This document shows positions 1-5,025 of a DNA stretch of 10,923 nucleotides, piece after piece. Both the position numbers and the translations under genes were made by a program. The stretch spans positions 1 through 10,923 of the forward strand of contig JAGFXQ010000106.1 of assembly GCA_017861355.1 (NCBI GenBank), given 5' to 3'. Each line of letters begins with the position of its first letter. The stretch's first letter is position 1. Below the pieces are notes generated by a model. The model was not told the DNA's origin and made no database searches. It saw only the letters and a program-made list of their open reading frames with translations. Source of the DNA: Bacillota bacterium (GTDB lineage Bacteria; Bacillota; Clostridia; Lachnospirales; Lachnospiraceae).

Positions 1-1
1 A

Positions 2-325
2 GAGGGTGATATTGTTCCCGGTCAGATTACCTTCTTCCGTCTTCAAAGTTCCGCAGACGCTAAGCTTAGAGCTTATGTCGCAGAAGGTGAAGTTCTTCCG
101 GTAGCTACCCGTTCCTTTGGATCCATCGGTGTATTTGCTATCTCCGAGATGGGCCGCTTCTATCGTCATGTATTGATTGAGAAGAACTATCCTCATCACG
201 GCGCAGTAGCCTTTGGCCACTACGGTAAATCACTTTATAATGTATTCCGTTATCTTGAAGTAACAGAGATTGGTTTCAATCAGCCAAAGGGAATGCTTTA
301 TAAGTCGGAGAATCCCTTTGCATAA
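2..325 (+). CDS. L-fucose/L-arabinose isomerase family protein, C-terminal part (5' truncated)
   Basis: The reading frame is open from base 2 and stops at TAA 323-325, giving the last 107 residues of a longer protein whose start lies outside the window. The tail contains the run YPHHGAVAFGHYGKSLYNVF followed by a short FNQPKG segment and ends in ENPFA. This resembles the C-terminal domain of the fucose/arabinose isomerase-like sugar isomerases (COG2407 type), cytoplasmic metal-dependent enzymes that interconvert aldoses and ketoses; the paired His residues are a conserved feature of that domain. The substrate cannot be told from this fragment. The gene reads towards the minus-strand hsp20 gene and is separated from it by two inverted repeats that probably end transcription. 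The family assignment is fairly secure; the exact sugar is not. Confidence 0.75.
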   Translation, partial: EGDIVPGQITFFRLQSSADAKLRAYVAEGEVLPVATRSFGSIGVFAISEMGRFYRHVLIEKNYPHHGAVAFGHYGKSLYNVFRYLEVTEIGFNQPKGMLYKSENPFA

Positions 326-375
326 TGTACGCTAATCGTTCTTACGATAGAAAACACACCTAGTGAACTTTGAAT

Positions 376-405
376 AAGGTGGAAACGATAAATCGTTTCC
401 ACCTT
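376..405. repeat. Perfect 14-bp inverted repeat downstream of the isomerase gene
   Basis: The arms AAGGTGGAAACGAT (376-389) and ATCGTTTCCACCTT (392-405) are perfectly complementary and separated by only two bases. The repeat starts 51 bases after the isomerase stop. It would form a very stable RNA hairpin or DNA cruciform, but the following bases (GTTATGAATA) are not a T-tract. It is therefore either an atypical terminator or 3'-end stabiliser of the isomerase mRNA, or a protein-binding site. Confidence 0.7.
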
Positions 406-415
406 GTTATGAATA

Positions 416-466
416 AAATAGACGGCTGGAAGATCCTTTGAAGAGTGATCCTCCGGCCGTCTATTT
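416..466. terminator. Bidirectional rho-independent terminator between isomerase and hsp20
   Basis: Two 20-base arms (416-435 and 447-466) pair with one wobble and one mismatch around an 11-base loop. The GC-rich core is GACGGC/GCCGTC. Read on the minus strand the hairpin runs into CTATTTTATT; on the plus strand it runs into CTATTTACTT. It can therefore end both the hsp20 transcript, whose stop is at 520, and the isomerase transcript coming from the left. Confidence 0.75.
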
Positions 467-519
467 ACTTAATCAGCTTATGCATCCTATTATCTTCATA
501 TAATATTTGTTTACTATTA

Positions 520-933
520 TTACTTCACTTCAATTCGCTTCGGTTCCTGAACCACGGTACTGTCCTTCGGAAGTGCAACCTCCAGCACCCCGTTATTATA
601 AGCTGCTGAGATGTCATCCTTTTTGATTCCCGGGATGTGGAAGCTTCTGCAATAAGAACGATAGCTTCGCTCCTGTCTGACATAATTATCTTTCTGATCC
701 TTCTTCTCTTCCTTATGAGTTGCAGTAATGGTCAAAGTCTCTTTATCCAAGTCAATCTTGATATCCTCCTTACTAAATCCGGGTAGCTCTGCCTGCAACA
801 AATAATTGTCACCTTGATCAATCACATCTGTGTTGAAATTATCAAAATGACTGACTCCATTTCCAAAGAAGTCATGAAATACTCTGTCAAAAAATAAAGG
901 TCCTGTAGGTTCAAATATTGCTGGTCTTAACAT
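520..933 (-). CDS. Small heat-shock protein, Hsp20/alpha-crystallin family
   Basis: This 137-residue cytoplasmic holdase is expected to form oligomers and keep unfolding proteins soluble. The alpha-crystallin domain covers roughly residues 35-126. It includes LPGFSKEDIKIDLDKETLTI, the second-half strand SFHIPGIKKDDISA, and the family signature NNGVLEVALPK (113-123). The C-terminal I-x-V motif (I134, V136) is the usual oligomer-docking tail. Length and domain order are normal for bacterial Hsp20. The frame is open upstream to a GTG at 940-942, but that codon overlaps the ribosome binding site AAGGAG (942-947), so the ATG at 931-933 is chosen. The upstream region has a likely promoter framed by inverted repeats (see separate entries). 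No CIRCE element was seen. Identification is firm; no specific symbol is assigned. Confidence 0.95.
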   Translation of the reverse strand: MLRPAIFEPTGPLFFDRVFHDFFGNGVSHFDNFNTDVIDQGDNYLLQAELPGFSKEDIKIDLDKETLTITATHKEEKKDQKDNYVRQERSYRSYCRSFHIPGIKKDDISAAYNNGVLEVALPKDSTVVQEPKRIEVK

Positions 934-941
934 AATAACCA

Positions 942-947
942 CTCCTT
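942..947 (-). promoter_or_regulatory. Ribosome binding site deciding the hsp20 start
   Basis: The minus strand reads AAGGAG followed by eight bases and then the ATG at 931-933. The in-frame GTG at 940-942 lies against this site and cannot use it, which excludes the longer start. Confidence 0.8.
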
Positions 948-970
948 CTTCTATGATTTTTAATTTATTT

Positions 971-1045
971 GAGATAGAAATTTAAAATAACATTTCTGAT
1001 AAAGTTGTCAGCAGTGCCTTTTGACACTTAAACAATTTCTATCTC
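971..1045. repeat. 12-bp inverted repeat flanking the hsp20 promoter
   Basis: GAGATAGAAATT (971-982) is the exact reverse complement of AATTTCTATCTC (1034-1045), with 51 bases between them. The proximal arm lies at the predicted transcription start and the distal arm about 60 bases upstream of it. This layout would suit a repressor that binds both arms. It does not match CIRCE (HrcA), whose arms are TTAGCACTC and GAGTGCTAA. Confidence 0.6.
984..1011 (-). promoter_or_regulatory. Probable sigma-A promoter of hsp20
   Basis: On the minus strand, CTGACA (1006-1011) and TATTTT (984-989) are 16 bases apart. Transcription would start near 977, giving a leader of about 45 bases. The -10 element is only a partial match. 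The promoter sits between the two arms of a 12-bp inverted repeat (971-982 and 1034-1045). Confidence 0.5.
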
Positions 1046-1056
1046 CTTGTATTAAT

Positions 1057-1077
1057 TGTTATACATCATGTATAACA
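1057..1077. promoter_or_regulatory. 21-bp perfect palindrome, candidate operator
   Basis: TGTTATACAT (1057-1066) and ATGTATAACA (1068-1077) are perfect inverted arms around a single central C. The size and symmetry are those of a site for a dimeric helix-turn-helix regulator. It lies about 80-100 bases upstream of the predicted hsp20 start and about 100 bases before the likely glycosyltransferase promoter, so either gene could be the target. The remaining 1078-1310 stretch is AT-rich and holds no credible ORF. Confidence 0.6.
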
Positions 1078-1172
1078 GAAAATCAATATATTTTTTATTA
1101 ACTAAATATAAAAAATCGGTAAATTCAAGATTAGCTTTATTCTAATTGCCTATAGGAAAATTCTCTGTAACA

Positions 1173-1181
1173 TGGTACAAT
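1173..1181 (+). promoter_or_regulatory. Possible extended -10 promoter for the glycosyltransferase gene
   Basis: TGGTACAAT combines a TG extension with a TACAAT -10 hexamer. No good -35 is present at 16-18 bases upstream, which an extended -10 can tolerate. Transcription would begin near 1188, leaving a leader of about 130 bases. A weaker alternative is the GTATAA at 1277-1282. Confidence 0.35.
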
Positions 1182-1307
1182 AAAACGCAATGTTTTGCTG
1201 TAAATTTTTCTCAAAGAAGAAGCGATTTAGACTTAAAATTTTCACAAATAGATGATACTCTTAGTTACAAACTACAGTATAAGCAACGAAGAAATATAGA
1301 ATAGTAT

Positions 1308-1313
1308 GAGGTG
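1308..1313 (+). promoter_or_regulatory. Ribosome binding site pointing to a TTG start
   Basis: GAGGTG is followed by six bases (ACCTTC) and then TTG at 1320-1322. The GTG at 1311-1313, which would give the longest frame, is part of this site itself and so is unlikely to be the start. Confidence 0.65.
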
Positions 1314-1319
1314 ACCTTC

Positions 1320-2336
1320 TTGAATATAATTATTCCTGCTTATCAACCGGATGATCGGATGATCAAGCTCATTCAGGATATAAAAACAAATAGTGATTAC
1401 AACATCTATATCGTTGATGACGGTAGCGGCGACCGATGCAGGCCTTTCTTTGAACATGCGGTTCTCCTTGGCTGTACCGTTCTTACACACGAGACAAATC
1501 AAGGCAAAGGAGCTGCTCTGAAAACCGCCTTCGATTACCTTCAAAAGCTTGGTGTGAAAGATGGTTTCATCAGTGCTGATTGCGATGGTCAACATACTTG
1601 GACGGATATCAAAAGACTGGCTGCGGAACTTCCTTCTCATCCCACCTCCATTCTTCTCGGAAGCAGACGATTTGTTGGTAAGATACCGCTTAGGAGTAGA
1701 TTTGGGAATCTTCTTACCAGAAGTATCTTTTCCTTAATCACCGGTAATAAGATTGCGGATACTCAGACCGGTCTTCGCGGCTTTCATGCCGATATGCTTC
1801 CCTGGCTTGCTGAGATTGATGGAAATCGCTATGAATATGAGATGAATCAACTGCTGATGGCCAAAAAGGCCGGATATGATTTTTATAGTATTCCGATCGA
1901 AACGATTTATGAGAATAATAATAAAGGCTCCCACTTTCATCCGATCCGGGATTCCATCCGAATCTATTATCCCATACTAAAGTTCGGTATGTCATCCATT
2001 CTCTGTGGAATCATTGATTTCGCAATGTTATTTATTCTCAAGCTACTTACGAAGGATTTGTTGATTGCTGTAGTTGGAGCCAGAGTAATCAGCTCTCTCT
2101 GTAATTATCTACTGAATAAACATATTGTCTTTGATACCAGGAAGAACAAGAGGCTTGGATCTCTGATACAATATTATCTGTTGGTGGTCTTCATCATGGG
2201 CTGTAATTACCTCCTGCTGTCCTTCTTTCATGAGAACCTCGGAATCTCACTGCTCATCAGTAAAGTGATTACTGAGATGCTTCTTTTCATCGTAAGCTAT
2301 ACGGTACAGCATAAGATTATCTTTCATGAGAATTAA
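1320..2336 (+). CDS. GT2 family glycosyltransferase fused to a GtrA-like membrane domain
   Basis: The protein has 338 residues if started at TTG 1320. Residues 1-200 form a GT-A fold of the DPM1/GT2 type: MNIIIPAYQP at the N-terminus, VDDGSG (32-37), NQGKGAALKTA (60-70), the metal/nucleotide-sugar motif DCDGQ (87-91), and the ADTQTGLRGF segment (146-155). Residues about 218-338 form a GtrA-like domain with four hydrophobic helices beginning KFGMSSILCGIIDF and the conserved NYLLNKHIVF (262-271). Such fusions typically charge a polyprenyl-phosphate lipid with a sugar at the membrane and help move it outward for glycan decoration. The sugar is not predictable here. No partner genes for cell-wall or O-glycan synthesis are adjacent. 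The 3' end meets a terminator of a predicted opposite-strand RNA. Domain calls are firm. Confidence 0.9.
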   Translation: MNIIIPAYQPDDRMIKLIQDIKTNSDYNIYIVDDGSGDRCRPFFEHAVLLGCTVLTHETNQGKGAALKTAFDYLQKLGVKDGFISADCDGQHTWTDIKRLAAELPSHPTSILLGSRRFVGKIPLRSRFGNLLTRSIFSLITGNKIADTQTGLRGFHADMLPWLAEIDGNRYEYEMNQLLMAKKAGYDFYSIPIETIYENNNKGSHFHPIRDSIRIYYPILKFGMSSILCGIIDFAMLFILKLLTKDLLIAVVGARVISSLCNYLLNKHIVFDTRKNKRLGSLIQYYLLVVFIMGCNYLLLSFFHENLGISLLISKVITEMLLFIVSYTVQHKIIFHEN

Positions 2337-2372
2337 AAATCCTAAGATACATAGATTTATCTACCTTGGGAT
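2331..2372 (-). terminator. Rho-independent terminator of a predicted minus-strand small RNA
   Basis: On the minus strand, ATCCCAAGGTA (2362-2372) pairs with TATCTTAGGAT (2339-2349) with one mismatch and one G-U pair around a 12-base loop, and then runs into TTTTTAATT. The T-tract overlaps the stop codon of the convergent glycosyltransferase gene. On the plus strand the same hairpin has no T-tract, so it is directional. No minus-strand protein gene ends here. Confidence 0.65.
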
Positions 2373-2474
2373 ATTCTAAAAGAGGATATTGCAAAACATA
2401 TATTTTCTTACATCATGGTGTATCTCATCATCCACCACGATGCTTTGAAATTATGTGTTCTACAATATCCTCTT
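2333..2474 (-). ncRNA. Candidate small non-coding RNA, about 140 nt, one long hairpin plus terminator
   Basis: A good minus-strand promoter (2479-2506) would start transcription at about 2472-2474. This is also where a long imperfect hairpin begins. Its closing stem pairs 2380-2391 with 2463-2474 (12 of 12). The middle stem pairs 2395-2407 with 2447-2459 (11-12 of 13). The upper stem pairs 2411-2420 with 2433-2442 (9-10 of 10), capped by a 12-base loop. Only small internal loops (3x3 and 3x4) separate them. A terminator hairpin with a T-tract follows at once. The shape does not match SRP RNA, since its conserved apical loop is absent, or 6S RNA, since there is no large central bubble. I do not recognise the family. 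Because the structure is symmetric the hairpin could also form in plus-strand RNA, but only the minus strand has matching promoter and terminator. Confidence 0.5.
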
Positions 2475-2478
2475 ATAA

Positions 2479-2506
2479 AATATATGGGTTGTCAATCAGG
2501 TGACAA
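2479..2506 (-). promoter_or_regulatory. Promoter of the predicted small RNA, with palindrome
   Basis: On the minus strand, TTGTCA (2501-2506) and TATATT (2479-2484) are 16 bases apart, each matching five of six consensus positions. The -35 lies in an inverted repeat, TTGTCA-N6-TGACAA (2489-2506), which could be an operator shared with the divergent small protein gene. Confidence 0.5.
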
Positions 2507-2521
2507 TACAGGAAAGGATTC

Positions 2522-2530
2522 AGGTGATCC
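2522..2530 (+). promoter_or_regulatory. Strong ribosome binding site fixing the start of the 61-residue protein
   Basis: AGGTGATCC is fully complementary to the 16S rRNA 3' end (GGATCACCT) and sits directly before the ATG at 2532. It supports this start over the in-frame ATG at 2415, which lies inside the long hairpin. Confidence 0.7.
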
Positions 2531-2531
2531 T

Positions 2532-2717
2532 ATGTCTTATGTAGCTCCCGCGATACGTGAAAAGTTTGAGACTTTATCCGTTGAATTAAAGAATACGATT
2601 CTGGAACGGAATGTAGAGCTGAATAACATTCATGATCTAATCAATGTCCTGGATGCGATCGTCAAAGAAGGCGAAGCTGAGGAACAATCCTCCAGACAAA
2701 AGGTTCCGGCCAGATAA
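2532..2717 (+). CDS. Small conserved-looking hypothetical protein, 61 residues
   Basis: The protein begins MSYVAPAIREKFETLSVELK and continues NTILERNVELNNIHDLINVL into an acidic, then basic tail ending KVPAR. It has no signal peptide, membrane segment or Cys. Alternating charged and aliphatic residues suggest one or two amphipathic helices, possibly a coiled coil. I do not recognise a named domain; short proteins starting like this occur in Lachnospiraceae to my recollection, but that was not checked. The frame could extend upstream to 2415, but that extension runs through the hairpin and lacks a ribosome binding site, while ATG 2532 has an excellent one. The gene is divergent from the predicted small RNA and convergent with the c-di-GMP gene, whose stop lies 13 bases away. 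A weak plus-strand promoter, TTATGT-N17-TATAAA (2451-2479), is possible. Function is unknown. Confidence 0.7.
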   Translation: MSYVAPAIREKFETLSVELKNTILERNVELNNIHDLINVLDAIVKEGEAEEQSSRQKVPAR

Positions 2718-2718
2718 T

Positions 2719-2751
2719 CATTTCAGTGTATTATGCCTCATATCTGAAATG
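2719..2751. repeat. 8-bp inverted repeat between convergent genes
   Basis: CATTTCAG (2719-2726) and CTGAAATG (2744-2751) are perfect inverted arms with a 17-base loop. The repeat lies at the junction of the two convergent stops and overlaps the last codons of the c-di-GMP gene. No T-tract follows on either strand, so it is only a weak terminator candidate. Confidence 0.3.
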
Positions 2752-4758
2752 GCTTACCAAAATTTCATGTATCTTGTCCTCAGGTGCAGGTCTGCCGAGC
2801 AGGTAGCCCTGCCCTGAACCACAAAAATGATCTCTTAAAAATTGTAATTGCTCTTTTGTCTCGATTCCTTCCGCAATCACCTCAAACTCCAGATCATGAG
2901 CTAATGTCAGAATATTCTTTATCAACAAGGTATCGATACCATTCTCATTAATTGCATCGATGAAGCTCTTATCCAGCTTGATGATGTTGATCGGGAATTT
3001 TTTCAGATAATTCAAGGACGAATAACCAGTTCCAAAATCATCCAATGCAATTCTTATTCCCAATGCCTTCAAACGATTTAAGTGATTAATCACGATCTCC
3101 ACGTCTGATATATTTGCTGTTTCTGTAATCTCAATTACAATCTTACTAAAATCAACCTTTGCCTTTGCAATAATCTGCTCCAATTCCACGAAATTGATCT
3201 CACTGGTCAAAGTCTTGCCTGAGAGATTAATGGACATCACCAGATCCGGATAACCCTTTTGCTCCAATATACTCTTCTGCTCCAGAGCTGTCGCGATAAT
3301 CCAGCGCTCTAGTCTATAGATTTGTCCGGAATCTTCAGCCACAGGGATAAAATCAGCAGGCGATATAAATCCTTCCTGAGGGTGAATCCAGCGTACCAGA
3401 GCTTCCATTCCAATGATTTCACCGGTAGCCAGATCAAATTGTGGTTGATAATATAGTATGAACTGTTCCTCATCAATACCGTACTGAAGATTATTAATCA
3501 TCTTCATATGTCTAAAATTCTCTTCGTTAATCTTCTCCTGATAGAAAAGCATGCGATTCTTTCCTTCACGCTTCGCTTCATACATAGCAATATCTGCATT
3601 CTTTAACAATTGGTTCGAATCCTTGCCATCATAGGGATAACAAACTACTCCGATACTCATGGAGATAAAAAACTGATAATTGTCGATCGACCAGGTTTTG
3701 GTGATTCGTTTTCGAATCACCTCAATGTATTCCACCAGCTCTTCTCTGTTAATGTGGAAGAAAAGGATTGCAAATTCATCGCCGCCGAGTCTGGCTGCAA
3801 AATTCGGCTCCCTTATCTCCGCTCTCAGACAATCAGCAAAATACGTCAGGAACAAATCACCTACCTGATGTCCCATGGAATCGTTGATGGTCTTGAAGTT
3901 ATCGATATCAATATAAGCAATCATAAAATTTCCGATATGTTCCTGAGACAGATAATGATTAATCTCACTTTCAAACATGGTTCGGTTCGGAAGTCCGGTC
4001 AGACTATCGTAAAAAGCCAGATGTCTTACTTTCTCCTCATAACGTTTTCGTTCACTGATATCTGCGCCAAAGGATACAAAATAACTTACTTTCTTATCCA
4101 TCGGAGAAGTGATAAGGCTGCTATTCCATAAAATATTAACCACAGAGCCATCCTTTCCGATAAGTGGAAATTCAAAATTACTGATTTGCTTCGTCAGCCT
4201 AATCTCTTCAAATATTTTTTGCAGCATTGGACGATATTCCGGAGTTACCATGACCTCCATCCAGCTCCTATCACGCAGATCTTCTTCCGTGTAACCGCAT
4301 ACCTTCTGAGAATAGGGGTTGAAACCGATGATTTTATTTTCATCATGCGTCACAATTAAGACAGGTGCTTCTGTTATTATGTTTTCTGTAAACTGCTTCT
4401 GATAGATGAGTTCCGCTTCTGTTATCAGCTGCTCTTCATGAGCTATCTGAAGCTTGGCATAAGCAGTCACTGTCTTATGCATCTCATTTTTTAACAAAAG
4501 CATTCGGTTGCGTATCAGAATAAAGACCATTAGGGTAGTGATAAATATGTAAAACCATCCTTTATAGGTTTGAAAATGCTTATAATTCTCAACATCCGGA
4601 ATGATTTGCTCCAGAAGCATATCCGATAATAGGATCCATAATACACCAAAGATCGCATAAATCACTGAGATAGCTACTGCTTCATTGCTGAGTAAGGATT
4701 TTATCACGCTATTTTGACCTGTGCCAATATTACGATGTTTCTCTTCTTCTCGGTACAT
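2731..4758 (-). CDS. Membrane PAS-GGDEF-EAL cyclic-di-GMP signalling protein
   Basis: The protein has 675 residues. Two membrane helices (about 28-50 and 67-83) enclose a short extracytoplasmic stretch ending in QTYKGW, an N-terminal arrangement found in many such sensors. A coiled linker and a PAS domain (about 124-237) follow. The GGDEF domain (about 243-405) has an intact RLGGDEF motif at 323-329. The EAL domain (about 425-670) has MEALVRW, EITET, DDFGTGYSSL, KLDKSF, AEGIET and QGYLLGRP, so the metal and substrate residues look complete. Both synthesis and hydrolysis of c-di-GMP are therefore possible. The product-inhibition site before GGDEF reads REPN rather than RxxD, so feedback control may be weakened. 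The start is the ATG at 4756-4758; the upstream GTG (4765-4767) overlaps the ribosome binding site. Its promoter has consensus hexamers with a palindrome in the spacer. Confidence 0.95.
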   Translation of the reverse strand: MYREEEKHRNIGTGQNSVIKSLLSNEAVAISVIYAIFGVLWILLSDMLLEQIIPDVENYKHFQTYKGWFYIFITTLMVFILIRNRMLLLKNEMHKTVTAYAKLQIAHEEQLITEAELIYQKQFTENIITEAPVLIVTHDENKIIGFNPYSQKVCGYTEEDLRDRSWMEVMVTPEYRPMLQKIFEEIRLTKQISNFEFPLIGKDGSVVNILWNSSLITSPMDKKVSYFVSFGADISERKRYEEKVRHLAFYDSLTGLPNRTMFESEINHYLSQEHIGNFMIAYIDIDNFKTINDSMGHQVGDLFLTYFADCLRAEIREPNFAARLGGDEFAILFFHINREELVEYIEVIRKRITKTWSIDNYQFFISMSIGVVCYPYDGKDSNQLLKNADIAMYEAKREGKNRMLFYQEKINEENFRHMKMINNLQYGIDEEQFILYYQPQFDLATGEIIGMEALVRWIHPQEGFISPADFIPVAEDSGQIYRLERWIIATALEQKSILEQKGYPDLVMSINLSGKTLTSEINFVELEQIIAKAKVDFSKIVIEITETANISDVEIVINHLNRLKALGIRIALDDFGTGYSSLNYLKKFPINIIKLDKSFIDAINENGIDTLLIKNILTLAHDLEFEVIAEGIETKEQLQFLRDHFCGSGQGYLLGRPAPEDKIHEILVSHFRYEA

Positions 4759-4763
4759 AACAT

Positions 4764-4769
4764 TCACCT
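4764..4769 (-). promoter_or_regulatory. Ribosome binding site deciding the PAS-GGDEF-EAL start
   Basis: AGGTGA on the minus strand lies five bases before the ATG at 4756-4758. The alternative GTG start at 4765-4767 is inside this site. Confidence 0.75.
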
Positions 4770-4818
4770 GCCTTTGTATCGAACATTATTTAACTATTGT
4801 TCTTTCTATTATAAAAAT

Positions 4819-4848
4819 ATTATATGTGATGTCACATAAATATGTCAA
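4819..4848 (-). promoter_or_regulatory. Consensus sigma-A promoter of the c-di-GMP gene with embedded operator
   Basis: The minus strand has TTGACA (4843-4848) and TATAAT (4819-4824), both perfect, 18 bases apart. Transcription would start near 4812. The palindrome TATGTGA-TG-TCACATA (4823-4838) fills most of the spacer, and TATGTCA recurs on the plus strand at 4841-4847 and 4861-4867, exactly 20 bases apart. This is the layout of a strong promoter blocked by a repressor. The half-sites resemble CRP/FNR sites (TGTGA/TCACA), but the 2-base gap is too short for that family's usual 6. Confidence 0.75.
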
Positions 4849-4877
4849 TTTTTATCGTAATATGTCACGCTGAATTT

Positions 4878-4921
4878 CTTAGAATCTTGTCTACCCTTGA
4901 TTTCCCAACGAAAATCCTAAG
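4878..4921. repeat. Nested inverted repeats of unknown role
   Basis: CTTAG (4878-4882) pairs with CTAAG (4917-4921), within a longer TTTCTTAG/CTAAGAAA pair at 4875-4924. Inside lies GATTTCC-CAAC-GAAAATC with one imperfect pair. The element sits between the MFS terminator and the c-di-GMP promoter. No T-tract follows, and the pairing may be chance. Confidence 0.25.
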
Positions 4922-4953
4922 AAAACGATCAAAAAGGAACAAAAGTATGGATT

Positions 4954-4997
4954 ATAAAAAAGAAGTATGAAAGGACATAATGTCATCCCTCCATACC
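4954..4997 (-). terminator. Rho-independent terminator of the MFS gene
   Basis: Minus-strand RNA can form a hairpin of about 13 pairs with several G-U pairs, closed by GTATG (4992-4996) and CATAC (4965-4969). It is followed by TTCTTTTTTAT. It lies 29 bases past the MFS stop at 5026. Confidence 0.75.
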
Positions 4998-5025
4998 TCT
5001 ATATCATCAAACAGTTCATTCCTTC

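Noticed and set aside
943..1060. CIRCE or CtsR control of hsp20
   Set aside because: No TTAGCACTC/GAGTGCTAA repeat, and only a single imperfect TGTCAAA half-site instead of the tandem heptads CtsR needs.
1272..1640. Minus-strand 122-codon open frame over the glycosyltransferase start
   Set aside because: It is opposite the well-conserved GT2 N-terminus and lacks a ribosome binding site.
2380..2474. SRP (4.5S) RNA or 6S RNA for the long hairpin
   Set aside because: The SRP apical loop motif is missing, and there is no large central bubble as in 6S RNA.
2415..2531. Upstream extension of the small protein to ATG 2415
   Set aside because: It runs through the long hairpin, has no ribosome binding site, and the internal ATG 2532 has an excellent one.
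3610..4131. Plus-strand 173-codon open frame inside the c-di-GMP gene
   Set aside because: It lies antisense to the GGDEF and PAS coding sequence, has no ribosome binding site and no recognisable protein features; the minus-strand domains are unambiguous.
4823..4838. CRP/FNR site reading of TATGTGATGTCACATA
   Set aside because: The half-sites are only two bases apart, whereas CRP/FNR sites have TGTGA-N6-TCACA or TTGAT-N4-ATCAA; left as an operator of unknown regulator.
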